Below are positions 1-7,747 of a stretch of 12,767 nt of DNA, piece by piece (the stretch's first letter is position 1; every line of letters begins with the position of its first letter). The stretch is taken from contig CAYNVS010000065.1 in NCBI GenBank assembly GCA_964400725.1, forward strand, positions 1-12,767, written 5' to 3'. A program made the position numbers and the translations under genes. Source of the DNA: CAYNVS01 sp964400725. Its GTDB lineage: Bacteria > Myxococcota_A > SURF-8 > CAYNVS01. The notes under the pieces were generated by a model, which worked only from the letters and a program-made list of their open reading frames with translations, ran no database searches and had not been told where the DNA came from.

Positions 1-150
1 GCAGCCGATCAGGGCTTCAAGAAGGAAGAGCCGTAGTGCTAGAGAGGCGTGACAAAAGCCGAGCCAACAGAAGCAAAAGAAGAAGAGAAAAAAGAAGAAG
101 AGTAGGATGAAAAGGAGGCAGCATAGCGGGTAAATGCCGATATGAAATAA
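1..150 (+). other. Possible 3' end of a gene with an acidic tail interrupted by four in-frame TAG codons
   Basis: Frame 1 from the window edge reads AADQGFKKEEP and then meets TAG at 34-36. Reading on, it meets TAG at 40-42, 103-105 and 124-126, and TAA only at 148-150. Between the second and third TAG the frame encodes a Lys/Glu-rich stretch (PTEAKEEEKKEEE) like the disordered acidic C-termini of ribosomal proteins or chaperones. The simplest reading is that a gene entering from the left ends at 34-36, followed by purine-rich sequence or a decayed tail. A second frame (3-107, stop TGA at 108-110) is open but reads as an Arg-rich string built on AGA codons, unlike codon use in the other genes, so I consider it less likely. 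The gene cannot be identified from this fragment. Confidence 0.3.
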
Positions 151-174
151 GCGGTTTTTTCCGAATCAAGCGAC

Positions 175-209
175 AAAATACCGCTGTTTTTGCGACGGCG
201 GTATTTTTA
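175..209 (+). terminator. Rho-independent terminator
   Basis: A perfect 10-bp inverted repeat pairs 175-184 (aaaataccgc) with 198-207 (gcggtatttt) around a 13-nt loop. The 3' arm runs into a T-tract at 204-208. It sits downstream of the frame entering from the left edge and 35 bp before the GH36 start, so it probably ends the upstream transcript. The A-tract on the other arm would also let it work on the minus strand. Confidence 0.75.
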
Positions 210-243
210 TGTACCGCGAATTTCTACTAGAGGAGACAAAAAA

Positions 244-2211
244 ATGCCGTTAAAAATTTACGTAAACGCCGACGACGAGCCGGTAATATCCGATAAGAGC
301 GAAAGCGTATCAATAACTTTGACGGACGCAACCATTCTGGGTTCTTACGCGGACAACGTTCAACCCCGCGTAAACGCCAAAAACGGCGAAATAAGAATGG
401 AGCTGAAAGCCGGAGATTTTGCCGGAACTCTGCTTATAAAAGAGAATGAAGGAGCCGTTATTTCGGGAGAGATAACAAACTATTCAGGCAAGGCGCAAGC
501 GCTAAAAAACCTTGAAGCCGTTTTCTTAATTAAACTGAACGGCGCGTCTGAAACGGTTTTTTTTAAAAACGGTTATCAATCGTGGTCGGAAACGCGCGTT
601 TTCAAATCCAAGGAAGTCGAAAAAACGCCCGCATTTCAATTTATGACCGCAATGCAGGACGACGAGAGAAATCCTCCCGCAATGCGACCGGAGGTTGGTT
701 CTTTCAGAGCGAGCATGTACGCGATTATCGGATCCGGCTCCGACGAAAGGCTGGCTCTTTTTTGTCAGCGAAAAGGTTTTAATCAATATCTATCATTCAA
801 CGTTTCCAAGCCTTACGGCAAAAATTCGAGCGACGAGGTTTGGCTGACCGCAATATGGGATTTCGGAGATAAGGTTTTTTCGCCTCAAGAAAAAATGAAT
901 TTGGACGAACTTGCGATAACGCTTGGAAACGACGCGTGCGATATGCTGGACGATTTCTTCCAACCTCTGACTCAGAATAGAGCGGGAGGGGAAATACCGT
1001 CGGGGTGGTGTTCGTGGTATTATTATTATACAAAAGTTACGCGGGGAGATATTTTTAAAAACGTCGATGCAGCATCGCCAAAAAGCGAATATTTTAAATA
1101 TTTTCTCGTTGACGACGGTTATCAGACCGCCGTAGGAGACTGGCTGTCATTCAACAAAAAATTCCCCGACGGATTGGCTCCCGTCTCGGATAAAATCCGT
1201 TCATCCGGCATGAAGGCGGGCGTGTGGTTCGCTCCTTTCATCGCGGCTAAAAAGTCGAAACTGTATAGGGAGCATCCCGATTGGTTTTTGCGCGACGAAA
1301 ACGGCAAACCGGTCAACGCTGGATACAACCCGCTTTGGGCTTTATTTTCTGGCGTTTACGCCTTGGATACGACCAACCCGGACTTTCAAGACTACCTGCG
1401 CGGCGTCGTAAAAACGTTCGTTAAAGAATACGGTTTCTCGCTTTTAAAGCTAGATTTCGTTTACGCCGCAAGCCTTGAAGGCAAGGCGTACGACCAATCG
1501 CTCACGAGCGCGCAGAGGCTTCGCAAAGGGTTCGAGATAATCCGCGAAACCGCAGGAGAGGACGTTTTTCTAATCGGATGCGGCAGCCCGCTTTCGCCGG
1601 CGATAGGAATAGTTGACGCTATGCGCATAGGCCCCGACGTAGCGCCTTACTGGTTCGCAACGCTTCGTTACCGCCTGCTTAGCGACCCGCACGCTTTATG
1701 CGCGAAATTCGCCATTCGCGGGGCGCTCAACCGAGCCCAAATGCACAAACGGCTGTGGATTAACGACCCGGACTGCCTGATGATTCGCTCGCGGAACACC
1801 AAGCTGACGCCGGAAGAGCGGAAGACGCTGGCGGCGGCGATTATCGTTTCGGGCGGAATGTTCCTCGTTTCCGACGATTTGACAAAACTATACGACGAAG
1901 ACTGGAAGTTCTTTGAGAAAGTAAGCGAACTGGCGGCCAAATGCCGAAACGGGAACGCTAAACCGCTGGATCTAATGGAAAGACCAATGCCTGAGCTCGT
2001 ATATAACGACGCGGGCTATTTGGCCGTATTCAACTTCCAAGACAAACTCGCGCGGAAGAAAATCGACCTTAAACGTTATCCGTCTCTTCGCCTGCGCCAC
2101 AGCGCGCGCTTTGAAGAGGCTTTCACCGGAGAGATAATAGAGGCGAGAGAAGGAGAGCTCGACCTTAAAATAATGCCGAAACGCTCGTCGTTATTATTGA
2201 AAATTTTATAG
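244..2211 (+). CDS. Alpha-galactosidase, glycoside hydrolase family 36
   Basis: Predicted to hydrolyse terminal alpha-1,6-galactosyl residues of melibiose/raffinose-type sugars with retention of configuration. The 655-residue product has no signal peptide, so it should act in the cytoplasm on imported oligosaccharides. An N-terminal beta-rich region (about 1-245) precedes a TIM barrel containing GWCSW (254-258), LVDDGYQ, GVWFAPF, the nucleophile motif LKLDF (Asp404) and the acid/base motif RIGPDVAPYW (Asp465), followed by WINDPDCL and a small C-terminal beta domain. Length and both catalytic Asp residues fit the family. The start is ATG 244 because AGGAG at 231-235 lies 8 nt upstream; the frame extends to a TTG at 190, but that lies inside the terminator. 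It ends TAG directly followed by TAA. Exact substrate is inferred from family only. Confidence 0.9.
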   Translation: MPLKIYVNADDEPVISDKSESVSITLTDATILGSYADNVQPRVNAKNGEIRMELKAGDFAGTLLIKENEGAVISGEITNYSGKAQALKNLEAVFLIKLNGASETVFFKNGYQSWSETRVFKSKEVEKTPAFQFMTAMQDDERNPPAMRPEVGSFRASMYAIIGSGSDERLALFCQRKGFNQYLSFNVSKPYGKNSSDEVWLTAIWDFGDKVFSPQEKMNLDELAITLGNDACDMLDDFFQPLTQNRAGGEIPSGWCSWYYYYTKVTRGDIFKNVDAASPKSEYFKYFLVDDGYQTAVGDWLSFNKKFPDGLAPVSDKIRSSGMKAGVWFAPFIAAKKSKLYREHPDWFLRDENGKPVNAGYNPLWALFSGVYALDTTNPDFQDYLRGVVKTFVKEYGFSLLKLDFVYAASLEGKAYDQSLTSAQRLRKGFEIIRETAGEDVFLIGCGSPLSPAIGIVDAMRIGPDVAPYWFATLRYRLLSDPHALCAKFAIRGALNRAQMHKRLWINDPDCLMIRSRNTKLTPEERKTLAAAIIVSGGMFLVSDDLTKLYDEDWKFFEKVSELAAKCRNGNAKPLDLMERPMPELVYNDAGYLAVFNFQDKLARKKIDLKRYPSLRLRHSARFEEAFTGEIIEAREGELDLKIMPKRSSLLLKIL

Positions 2212-2270
2212 TAAAGAAGTAAATTATCGACGTTTTGAGACAAATTAACCCTTAAACGCAAGAGGCTAAA

Positions 2271-3410
2271 ATGGACTTTTCGCTCAACGAAACGCAAAAA
2301 ATGATTAAAGACATGGTAGCGGATTTCGCGGCAAAAGAGATTGCAGCAGTCGCGGAAAAAAACAACCGCGAAGGGATTTTTCCAAAGGAGACTTTGGTAA
2401 AAATGGCTGGGCTCGGCCTTATGGGAATGAACGTGAGCGAAGAGTTCGGCGGCGCGAACGTAGGCGTTGTCGCCTACGCATTGGCTCTGATGGAAGTCTC
2501 AAAGGTCTGCGCCTCCACTGCGGTCGCAATGTCGGTTACTAACATGGTTGCGGAGGTTGTGGAAAAGTTTGGAACCAGAGAACAAAAAAGCAAATATTTG
2601 CCGCGGCTCTGCTCCGGACAGGCGATTACCGGCTCGTTCGTTCTTACCGAATCAGCCGCCGGGTCGGACGCCGCCGCGCTTAAGGCGACGGCCAAGAAGG
2701 ACGGCAAGAACTGGATACTGAACGGAAGCAAAATTTTCATAACAAGCGGCGCTTACAGCGGCGTTCATATAGCGTGGGCGCGCACAAACTCGACGCCCGG
2801 GCACAAAGGCATATCCGCCTTTATCGTCGAACCGACGTTTCCCGGCTTCAAGGTAGGTCGCGAAGAAGATAAAATGGGGCTGCTCGCGAGCAACACCGTC
2901 GAGATTATCTTCGAGGACTGCGTTGTTCCCGAAGAGAACCTGCTGGGCGAGGAAGGCGGCGGCTTTAAAATCGCTATGATGGCTCTTGACGGCGGGCGAA
3001 TTGGCATTGCAAGTCAGGCGGTCGGCATCGCGCAGGCGGCGCTGGAAGCGTCCATCGCCTATGCCAAGGAGCGCAAGGCGTTCGGCATGAGCCTCGCGGG
3101 CTTTCAGGCCACTCAATTCAAACTTTCCGACATGGCCACAGAGCTTGACGCGGCCAAACTGCTGGTTCTGCGCGCGGCGCATTTGAAGGAAAATAAAAAG
3201 CCGTTCAATCAGGAAGCGAGCATGGCCAAGCTGTTCGCCAGCGAGGCGGCCAACCGCATTACCGCTCACGCCGTTCAGATACACGGCGGCTACGGCTACA
3301 TCAAGGAGTATTTAGTCGAGCGTCTCTACCGGGACGCGCGCGTTACGACCATTTACGAAGGGACGAGCGAAATTCAGCGTCTCGTTATCGCCCGAAACCT
3401 GCTGTCGTAG
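2271..3410 (+). CDS. Acyl-CoA dehydrogenase, short-chain/butyryl-CoA type
   Basis: FAD flavoprotein that introduces the alpha,beta double bond into an acyl-CoA and passes electrons to electron-transfer flavoprotein. The 379-residue length is that of soluble tetrameric dehydrogenases. Visible motifs: the alpha-helical N-domain; flavin/substrate signature FVLTES-AAGSD (123-133); NGSKIFITSG (151-160) of the beta domain; and the C-terminal signature ending RDARVTTIYEGTSEIQ, where Glu363 is at the catalytic-base position of short- and medium-chain enzymes. AGAGG at 2261-2265 supports ATG 2271. It begins 59 bp after the GH36 stop with no terminator seen between, so cotranscription is possible, though functions are unrelated. 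No etfAB genes are adjacent. Substrate chain length cannot be read from sequence; the short-chain assignment is by overall resemblance. Stop is TAG. Confidence 0.92.
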   Translation: MDFSLNETQKMIKDMVADFAAKEIAAVAEKNNREGIFPKETLVKMAGLGLMGMNVSEEFGGANVGVVAYALALMEVSKVCASTAVAMSVTNMVAEVVEKFGTREQKSKYLPRLCSGQAITGSFVLTESAAGSDAAALKATAKKDGKNWILNGSKIFITSGAYSGVHIAWARTNSTPGHKGISAFIVEPTFPGFKVGREEDKMGLLASNTVEIIFEDCVVPEENLLGEEGGGFKIAMMALDGGRIGIASQAVGIAQAALEASIAYAKERKAFGMSLAGFQATQFKLSDMATELDAAKLLVLRAAHLKENKKPFNQEASMAKLFASEAANRITAHAVQIHGGYGYIKEYLVERLYRDARVTTIYEGTSEIQRLVIARNLLS

Positions 3411-3443
3411 GCGGGAACCGGAAAAAATGTACGGCGGGGGAAT

Positions 3444-4220
3444 TTATTTCCAGCGGAAAATAATGTTGTAATACTGGCTGTGTTCTACGAACCCCAGCTT
3501 TTTATACAAAGCTATTCTAGCGCGGTCGGACGCTTCTATTTGAAGACCGATAACGTCCGCCATGCTCGATAAATCCCGCACCATTTGAGCGATTAACCTT
3601 GTGGCGTAACCTTCCTCTCGGAAGTTCGGGTGAGTGATAACGCGTCCGATGACCGCCACGCGTTCGTTCTGCGCCAGCAGGTTCGTTCCGGCAATCGCGA
3701 CCAGCGATCCTTCTCGCCAAATGCCTAAAAAATGCTCGTTTGAAAGCGCCTTTTTGTGAATGTACGCGTTTGAATCGTATTTAAACAATTCTTTTGCCGC
3801 CTCAAAATCGTTTTCCGACAGCCACATGATTCCGGCGTCTTTCTCCTTGGCGGCGTTGCCTCTAAAAATAAGCCGCACAAACGGAACGGATGAAAGAATA
3901 ACCATTCTATCGGGAAGCAAAGAAAGGCTTTCTTCGTCGCACAAAGCTCGAAATACGCCTTTGTTTCTCGGTATTTCATCAAATATAGCCTTCAGAGCGT
4001 CGGGGTCGCCGTGCGGAATAAAATTTGTAGGCGGAAAGTAGTCGAATTTCAGTAGAACCGCCTTCAATTCGCCCTTGGGAGTAAACGCTCCGAAATACTG
4101 CGCGCTGCCGAAATACGGCTCGTCCAAATCTCCAACGCTGTAAAGGTTGGCCCCGATGTCGCGCTTGTATAAATCTCTTAGAGCGTCCTTGTCTTGCGTG
4201 AGCTTGACTTCGTATAACAT
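3444..4220 (-). CDS. GNAT-family N-acetyltransferase
   Basis: Predicted acetyl-CoA-dependent acetyltransferase of 258 residues. The C-terminal half carries the GNAT fold: motif A with the pyrophosphate loop in RVITHPNFREEGYATRL (about 193-209; the R-x-x-G-x-A signature at 201-206) and motif B around RARIALYKKLGF (233-244). The N-terminal half (about 1-130) has no motif I recognise and may be a second, degenerate GNAT-like domain, as in two-domain family members. The acceptor substrate is unknown. ATG 4220 is chosen because GAGGAG lies 4-9 nt upstream; a TTG four codons earlier would put the Shine-Dalgarno inside the gene. It converges with the acyl-CoA dehydrogenase, the two stop codons being 33 bp apart with no clear terminator between. 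Confidence 0.85.
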   Translation of the reverse strand: MLYEVKLTQDKDALRDLYKRDIGANLYSVGDLDEPYFGSAQYFGAFTPKGELKAVLLKFDYFPPTNFIPHGDPDALKAIFDEIPRNKGVFRALCDEESLSLLPDRMVILSSVPFVRLIFRGNAAKEKDAGIMWLSENDFEAAKELFKYDSNAYIHKKALSNEHFLGIWREGSLVAIAGTNLLAQNERVAVIGRVITHPNFREEGYATRLIAQMVRDLSSMADVIGLQIEASDRARIALYKKLGFVEHSQYYNIIFRWK

Positions 4221-4259
4221 GCGACTCCTCAATGTTGAGAACTGCCGAAAAACGGTGGA

Positions 4260-4288
4260 ATATTAACACAAAAAAGCCCCGCGTTCAA
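4260..4288 (-). promoter_or_regulatory. Candidate sigma-70 promoter for the GNAT gene
   Basis: On the minus strand TTGAAC (4283-4288) and TAATAT (4260-4265) are separated by exactly 17 bp, matching the -35 and -10 consensus at four of six positions each. Transcription would begin near 4253, about 33 nt before the GNAT start. The -35 box overlaps the stem of the weak terminator of the preceding CDF gene. Supported only by consensus match. Confidence 0.35.
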
Positions 4289-4292
4289 CGCG
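4270..4292 (-). terminator. Weak candidate terminator for the CDF transporter gene
   Basis: Read on the minus strand, CGCGT/ACGCG (4288-4292 with 4280-4284) forms a 5-bp GC-only-but-one stem with a 3-nt loop, followed by GGGC and six T residues (4270-4275). It is 66 bp beyond the CDF stop codon. The stem is short and the T-tract is offset from it by four bases, so efficiency is doubtful. The stretch 4294-4358 between it and the CDF stop shows nothing else recognisable. Confidence 0.4.
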
Positions 4293-4358
4293 TTATTTAA
4301 ATTTGCGGCGAAGTTTCTCGGATTTGAGATTAATTGCGAACTTACCGCGTCAAGAAAA

Positions 4359-5309
4359 TCAACCGCGGCGCCGTTTGTCGCGCTCTTCGGCATCCAAGAG
4401 ACATCCGCTCTCGCACTCGCTAAGGCATGAGCCGTCGCACGGCTCGATATGAACCGTCGTGCTCGTCCGCAAAAAACGAGCCTCGATTTTTCGCTCAAGC
4501 TCGTCGGCAATTTTATGAGCCGCCTCTACCGTCATATCTTTTTCGACGATTAAGTGAAACTCGATAAAGCGTTCGCTTCCCGACTTGCGCGTCCGAAGTT
4601 TGTGGAATCCGATTACCTTAGGCCCTATATTGGCGATGAGAGCGGCAATACAATCGTTTTCCTCTTTCGGCAAACTGGCGTCCAGCAAATCGCGTCCAGC
4701 CTGCAGCGTAAGATTGTACGCCGCCTTAAGTATAAGCCCCGCCACTAAAATCGCCGCGACCGGATCTATCCATTGCGCGTTTAAATGAGGAAAAAAGACG
4801 CCCAAAATCCATATAGCCGCCAAAGCCAGCATTACCCCGCCGCTAGTGTAAACGTCCGTTCTCAAATGCCATGCGTCGGCGACCAGAGCCACCGATTCGG
4901 TCTTTTTGCCTATTCTGAAAAGCATTGAAGAAATTAACAAATTTGCGACCGTTGATACAAACATTACCGCGACGCCGGCGATCGGCGTTTCGACCGGCTT
5001 AGGATGAAACATCTTTTCAACCGCTTCGTAAATAATCCACCCCGCCGCTATAAAGATAAGCACCGCTTCCACGGAGCCGGAAATGTTTTCTATTTTTCCG
5101 TGGCCATAATGATGCTCGTTATCGGCGGGCTTGCCCGATGTTTTAACGGCAAAAAGCGCAATGAGCGCGGCGATTAAATCAATCCCCGAATGAAGAGCTT
5201 CGGATATTACCGAAATCGACCCTATCGCGACGCCGACTATCAGCTTGAATACCGCTAGCGTCGTATTCGAAGCCACCGACAGCCATGCAGCTTTGGATTT
5301 TTCGCTCAT
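4359..5309 (-). CDS. Cation diffusion facilitator (CDF) metal exporter with Cys-rich tail
   Basis: Predicted inner-membrane Zn2+ (or other divalent cation)/H+ antiporter of 316 residues. Six hydrophobic segments cover about 8-205, followed by a cytoplasmic dimerisation domain (about 210-290). The intramembrane metal site is visible as two HxxxD motifs: His40/Asp44 in TM2 and His148/Asp152 in TM5. His rather than Asp at the first position is associated with zinc preference in this family, so zinc is the likely substrate (inference). HHYGHGKIE (66-74) is the typical loop after TM2. The protein ends with Cys291, 295, 299 and 303, one every fourth residue, then an Asp/Glu and Lys/Arg tail; this may be an extra metal-sensing site. 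ATG 5309 follows a weak GGGG-type ribosome site. The gene starts only 21 bp from the terminator of the gene before it. Confidence 0.9.
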   Translation of the reverse strand: MSEKSKAAWLSVASNTTLAVFKLIVGVAIGSISVISEALHSGIDLIAALIALFAVKTSGKPADNEHHYGHGKIENISGSVEAVLIFIAAGWIIYEAVEKMFHPKPVETPIAGVAVMFVSTVANLLISSMLFRIGKKTESVALVADAWHLRTDVYTSGGVMLALAAIWILGVFFPHLNAQWIDPVAAILVAGLILKAAYNLTLQAGRDLLDASLPKEENDCIAALIANIGPKVIGFHKLRTRKSGSERFIEFHLIVEKDMTVEAAHKIADELERKIEARFLRTSTTVHIEPCDGSCLSECESGCLLDAEERDKRRRG

Positions 5310-5329
5310 TTTAGCCGCCCCTAACTTTC

Positions 5330-5361
5330 AAAAAAAGACGCCGGAACTTTTGGTTCCGGCG
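5330..5361 (-). terminator. Rho-independent terminator of the hydrolase lipoprotein gene
   Basis: A perfect 9-bp stem pairs 5339-5347 (cgccggaac) with 5353-5361 (gttccggcg) around a 5-nt loop. On the minus strand it is followed by TC and a run of seven T residues (5330-5336). It lies 35 bp beyond the hydrolase stop codon and only 21 bp before the CDF start codon, so a promoter for the CDF gene must overlap or precede it, or termination must be partial. Confidence 0.8.
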
Positions 5362-5376
5362 CCGCGGGTTGTTGAG

Positions 5377-5405
5377 TTTATATAATTCATTCTATTTATT
5401 CGCAG
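5377..5405 (-). promoter_or_regulatory. Candidate promoter for the CDF gene, upstream of the terminator hairpin
   Basis: On the minus strand a TATAAA box (5377-5382) is preceded at 17 bp by CTGCGA (5400-5405), a poor -35 match. A start near 5370 would put the 9-bp terminator hairpin inside the CDF leader. The AT-rich stretch around the hydrolase stop codon is the only promoter-like sequence near this gene. Confidence 0.22.
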
Positions 5406-6718
5406 CCGCCGTCCGGCCAATCAGGAACTTGTCCGACGTAAAAGTTTACCTCTTGGAACGGAGGATCGTCCTTATCGACCATGTATTCAAGCGACTTCGC
5501 GTCGTCTCTCAAATAATGATTTAGAAACGCGGCGGCGTAATAATTAATAGTTTGATGAGCGCGATCGTAAGGGACGTTGTCGGTAGGCGAGCAGCCGTCG
5601 GTCAAGGCGTCTTCGGCGTCGCCGAAATCTATTTCTTTGGCGAGCTTTTCAAGATCGAGCAGACAAATATCGCTGAATGTGTAATGCCCGCCGCCGACTA
5701 ATTCCTGCATGTACTTAGGAAAGTCGTTTATAGGAGTAACCGGCCTGTAATCGCAGTATTGGCCTTTCCATGAAAGCGTTTTGTCCTTCGTGCCGCCCTG
5801 AACCAACAGAGGAACGGGAAAAGTTCTGAAGTCGCAGCCCGAAAGAATTTCCGCCGGAGCGATGGCCGGAGAATGCGCGACGCTCGCTAGTATGCGGCCG
5901 TCGGAGCAAGGGGTTGCGATGCTCGTCCATCCGCCTAACGAATGACCGCTTGCGGCTATTTTGTTCATGTTCATTGACTTGAAGAAGAAGTCGCCGTCCT
6001 TCGCGTTAAGCTCGGCCAAGCGGTCAAGCACGAAAGAAACGTCGGTCGGACGCTTGATGCCGCTGTCGGAGACCGCGATTGGATTATAACCGTCGCGAAT
6101 GATGTCCCACAGCGTATTTTCCTCGTGGTCTATGGCGACGACGATGTAACCGTGAGAAGCCATATGCTCGGTAAAGAAAACCGACTGCCATCTGATTCCG
6201 AAGGCTCCGTGAGAAAATTCAAGCACGGGGTAAGGGCCGTGCTCGCGGTCCATGTCGGCGTCGCGCTTGCTGTTGGTGTCGATTGCCGGAATTGTGGAGG
6301 CCTCTACTTTAGCTCTCTTGTCGCCGAGATCGGCCAAAAGAGCCTGAGCCTTGAAATCAATCGGATCGAACGGGCCGTCTTTATACTTCTGCTCCGCCGG
6401 ATACCATATTTCTACTTTAAGGTGGCGCGGCTTATTAGTCCGCTTCGTTATGCGGCTTGGGTCGTCGAATTCAAGCGTCTTAACGCCTACGGGAAACGGC
6501 CCTTTAAGCATTGGATCGGGCGTGGAATTGGGTCCTGCGGGCTCAAACGGCAGCTTGTTTACAAGTTCCGTTTCCTGCTCCTGAAGGTCGGAATCTCCTC
6601 CGTCGTTTTTTTCGTCGTCCGAAGACGAGCATCCGCAAAGCGCAAACGCGAAAAGAAGCGCCGCGGCGAAAGCGGACGCGGCGAGCGCCGAATTGTAAAA
6701 AGATTTTCTTACGAGCAT
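5396..6718 (-). CDS. Alpha/beta-hydrolase lipoprotein (PAF-acetylhydrolase/chlorophyllase-like esterase)
   Basis: Predicted membrane-anchored serine esterase or lipase of 440 residues; natural substrate unknown. The N-terminus has Arg/Lys, a hydrophobic stretch and a lipobox LCGC, making Cys30 the likely lipidated residue; a short acidic, low-complexity linker follows (33-52). The hydrolase core shows EIWYPAE (103-109), LEFSHGAFG (167-174, oxyanion-hole region), the nucleophile elbow GHSLGG (Ser260 at the centre) and GGGHYTFSD (His345, probable catalytic His). Asp312 in GTKDKT is a possible acid residue. This arrangement resembles platelet-activating-factor acetylhydrolase II and related polyester or chlorophyll esterases. 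The start at 6718 has AGGAGG at optimal distance; an ATG 16 codons upstream would add residues before the signal peptide and lacks such a site. It lies 66 bp after the ROK gene, probably in one transcript. Confidence 0.85.
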   Translation of the reverse strand: MLVRKSFYNSALAASAFAAALLFAFALCGCSSSDDEKNDGGDSDLQEQETELVNKLPFEPAGPNSTPDPMLKGPFPVGVKTLEFDDPSRITKRTNKPRHLKVEIWYPAEQKYKDGPFDPIDFKAQALLADLGDKRAKVEASTIPAIDTNSKRDADMDREHGPYPVLEFSHGAFGIRWQSVFFTEHMASHGYIVVAIDHEENTLWDIIRDGYNPIAVSDSGIKRPTDVSFVLDRLAELNAKDGDFFFKSMNMNKIAASGHSLGGWTSIATPCSDGRILASVAHSPAIAPAEILSGCDFRTFPVPLLVQGGTKDKTLSWKGQYCDYRPVTPINDFPKYMQELVGGGHYTFSDICLLDLEKLAKEIDFGDAEDALTDGCSPTDNVPYDRAHQTINYYAAAFLNHYLRDDAKSLEYMVDKDDPPFQEVNFYVGQVPDWPDGGCE

Positions 6719-6784
6719 CGAAGCCTCCTGCAGTTGAATTTTCAAAATGAGCGTCGTACAACGCAAAGCGTCATCGCGCGTTAA

Positions 6785-7747
6785 TCACGCCATTATAATC
6801 CCGCTTTGCCCAAATGCAAGCGCAGCGGAGCCGACTACGCCGCCCATTTCCCACAATTTTGCGGGAACGACCGAGCAGCGGTCGGAAATAGCCTTGAAGC
6901 TGTGCGTTTTAATCGACTCTTTCATCGGCTTTTCAAAGAGCGCAAAGCTCTTCCCTACTCCGCCGCCGATAACGACCAGCTCAAGGTCGAGAAGATTGAT
7001 GAGCGAGCCGATTACGACTCCGAGATAATATCCCGCGTCCTCGAATATTTTCAAAGCGTCCGGGTCGCCCGAAACCGCCATATTGTATAGCTTCTCCGGC
7101 CATTTGTCTTTTTCGACGCCCGTAAAAAGACTTTTAAGCCTTGAGCCGCCGCATTTTTCTATCGTGTCTATAAAACCGACCTGCGAAACGTAACGTTCAA
7201 GACAGCCGCTCGAACCGCAATTGCACTTTCGATCGGAAAACGGTTCAACGCACATGTGGCCTATTTCTCCAGCCATGCCGCGGACGCCCGTATGAAGCCT
7301 GCCGTTGAGATAAAGAGCTCCTCCCAAACCGGTGCCGATGCACATAATTATAAAATTCGGCTCCCCCGCGGCGGCTCCAGTCCAATGCTCGCCGACTGCG
7401 ATGGCGTTGACGTCGTTCTCGACCGCTACCGCAAGCCCGGCGTGCAGCGCGGATATTCTGGCTTTCAGCTCGAAATCCTTCCATTGAGGAAACTGCGGAG
7501 ACTGCCTGACGATTCCTTTAGGCTGCTCCACTACGCCCGGAACCCCGATTCCGATTCCGCAGGCGTCCTTTCCGATTTCGTCCCTTATTTTTTTATATAG
7601 AGAACCCACGCAGTCTATCATTCCGTCCATTGTACGCTCGCGCTCGCCTACCGCGGCGCGCTCCCAGTTTTCGGTTTTTCCGTCTTCCCAAACCGGCGCC
7701 GCTTTTACGCTCGTTCCGCCAATATCTACTCCGAGAACCCATTTCAT
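6785..7747 (-). CDS. ROK-family sugar kinase (glucokinase-like)
   Basis: Predicted ATP-dependent cytoplasmic sugar kinase, most like bacterial glucokinases; N-acetylhexosamine kinases are alternatives. The 320-residue protein shows the phosphate-binding DIGGTSVK (8-15), GIGVPG (66-71), the catalytic END (Asp112), GTGLGGAL (138-145), GEIGHM (160-165) and the ROK zinc site formed by His164, Cys175, Cys177 and Cys182 in CNCGSSGCLE. No N-terminal helix-turn-helix is present, so it is a kinase and not a ROK repressor. ATG 7747 follows GGAG at about 8 nt; an upstream in-frame ATG at 7861 would add 38 residues translated from the AT-rich promoter region and is rejected. It is divergent from the giant lipoprotein gene and is followed 66 bp later by the hydrolase gene. 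Confidence 0.9.
   Translation of the reverse strand: MKWVLGVDIGGTSVKAAPVWEDGKTENWERAAVGERERTMDGMIDCVGSLYKKIRDEIGKDACGIGIGVPGVVEQPKGIVRQSPQFPQWKDFELKARISALHAGLAVAVENDVNAIAVGEHWTGAAAGEPNFIIMCIGTGLGGALYLNGRLHTGVRGMAGEIGHMCVEPFSDRKCNCGSSGCLERYVSQVGFIDTIEKCGGSRLKSLFTGVEKDKWPEKLYNMAVSGDPDALKIFEDAGYYLGVVIGSLINLLDLELVVIGGGVGKSFALFEKPMKESIKTHSFKAISDRCSVVPAKLWEMGGVVGSAALAFGQSGIIMA

Noticed and set aside
190..243. An 18-codon upstream extension of the alpha-galactosidase starting at TTG 190
   Set aside because: It begins inside the terminator hairpin, and the ribosome-binding site at 231-235 is placed for ATG 244.
2605..2635. LCSGQA in the acyl-CoA dehydrogenase looked like an inserted small palindromic repeat, since similar Cys-Ser-Gly-Gln-Ala strings are produced by such elements
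   Set aside because: The segment aligns without insertion to the SGE-x-x-x-G-x-F-x-LTE stretch of related dehydrogenases, and no second copy is present in the window.
2652..3284. Long open minus-strand frame opposite the acyl-CoA dehydrogenase
   Set aside because: It lies entirely antisense to a gene with a complete family signature, and its product matches nothing I recognise.
3411..3443. A bidirectional terminator between the convergent dehydrogenase and GNAT genes
   Set aside because: I could not find an inverted repeat with a T-tract in these 33 bases.
244..7747. A galactoside-utilisation operon joining the alpha-galactosidase and the ROK kinase
   Set aside because: They are on opposite strands and separated by four unrelated genes and two terminators; no transporter or regulator is present.
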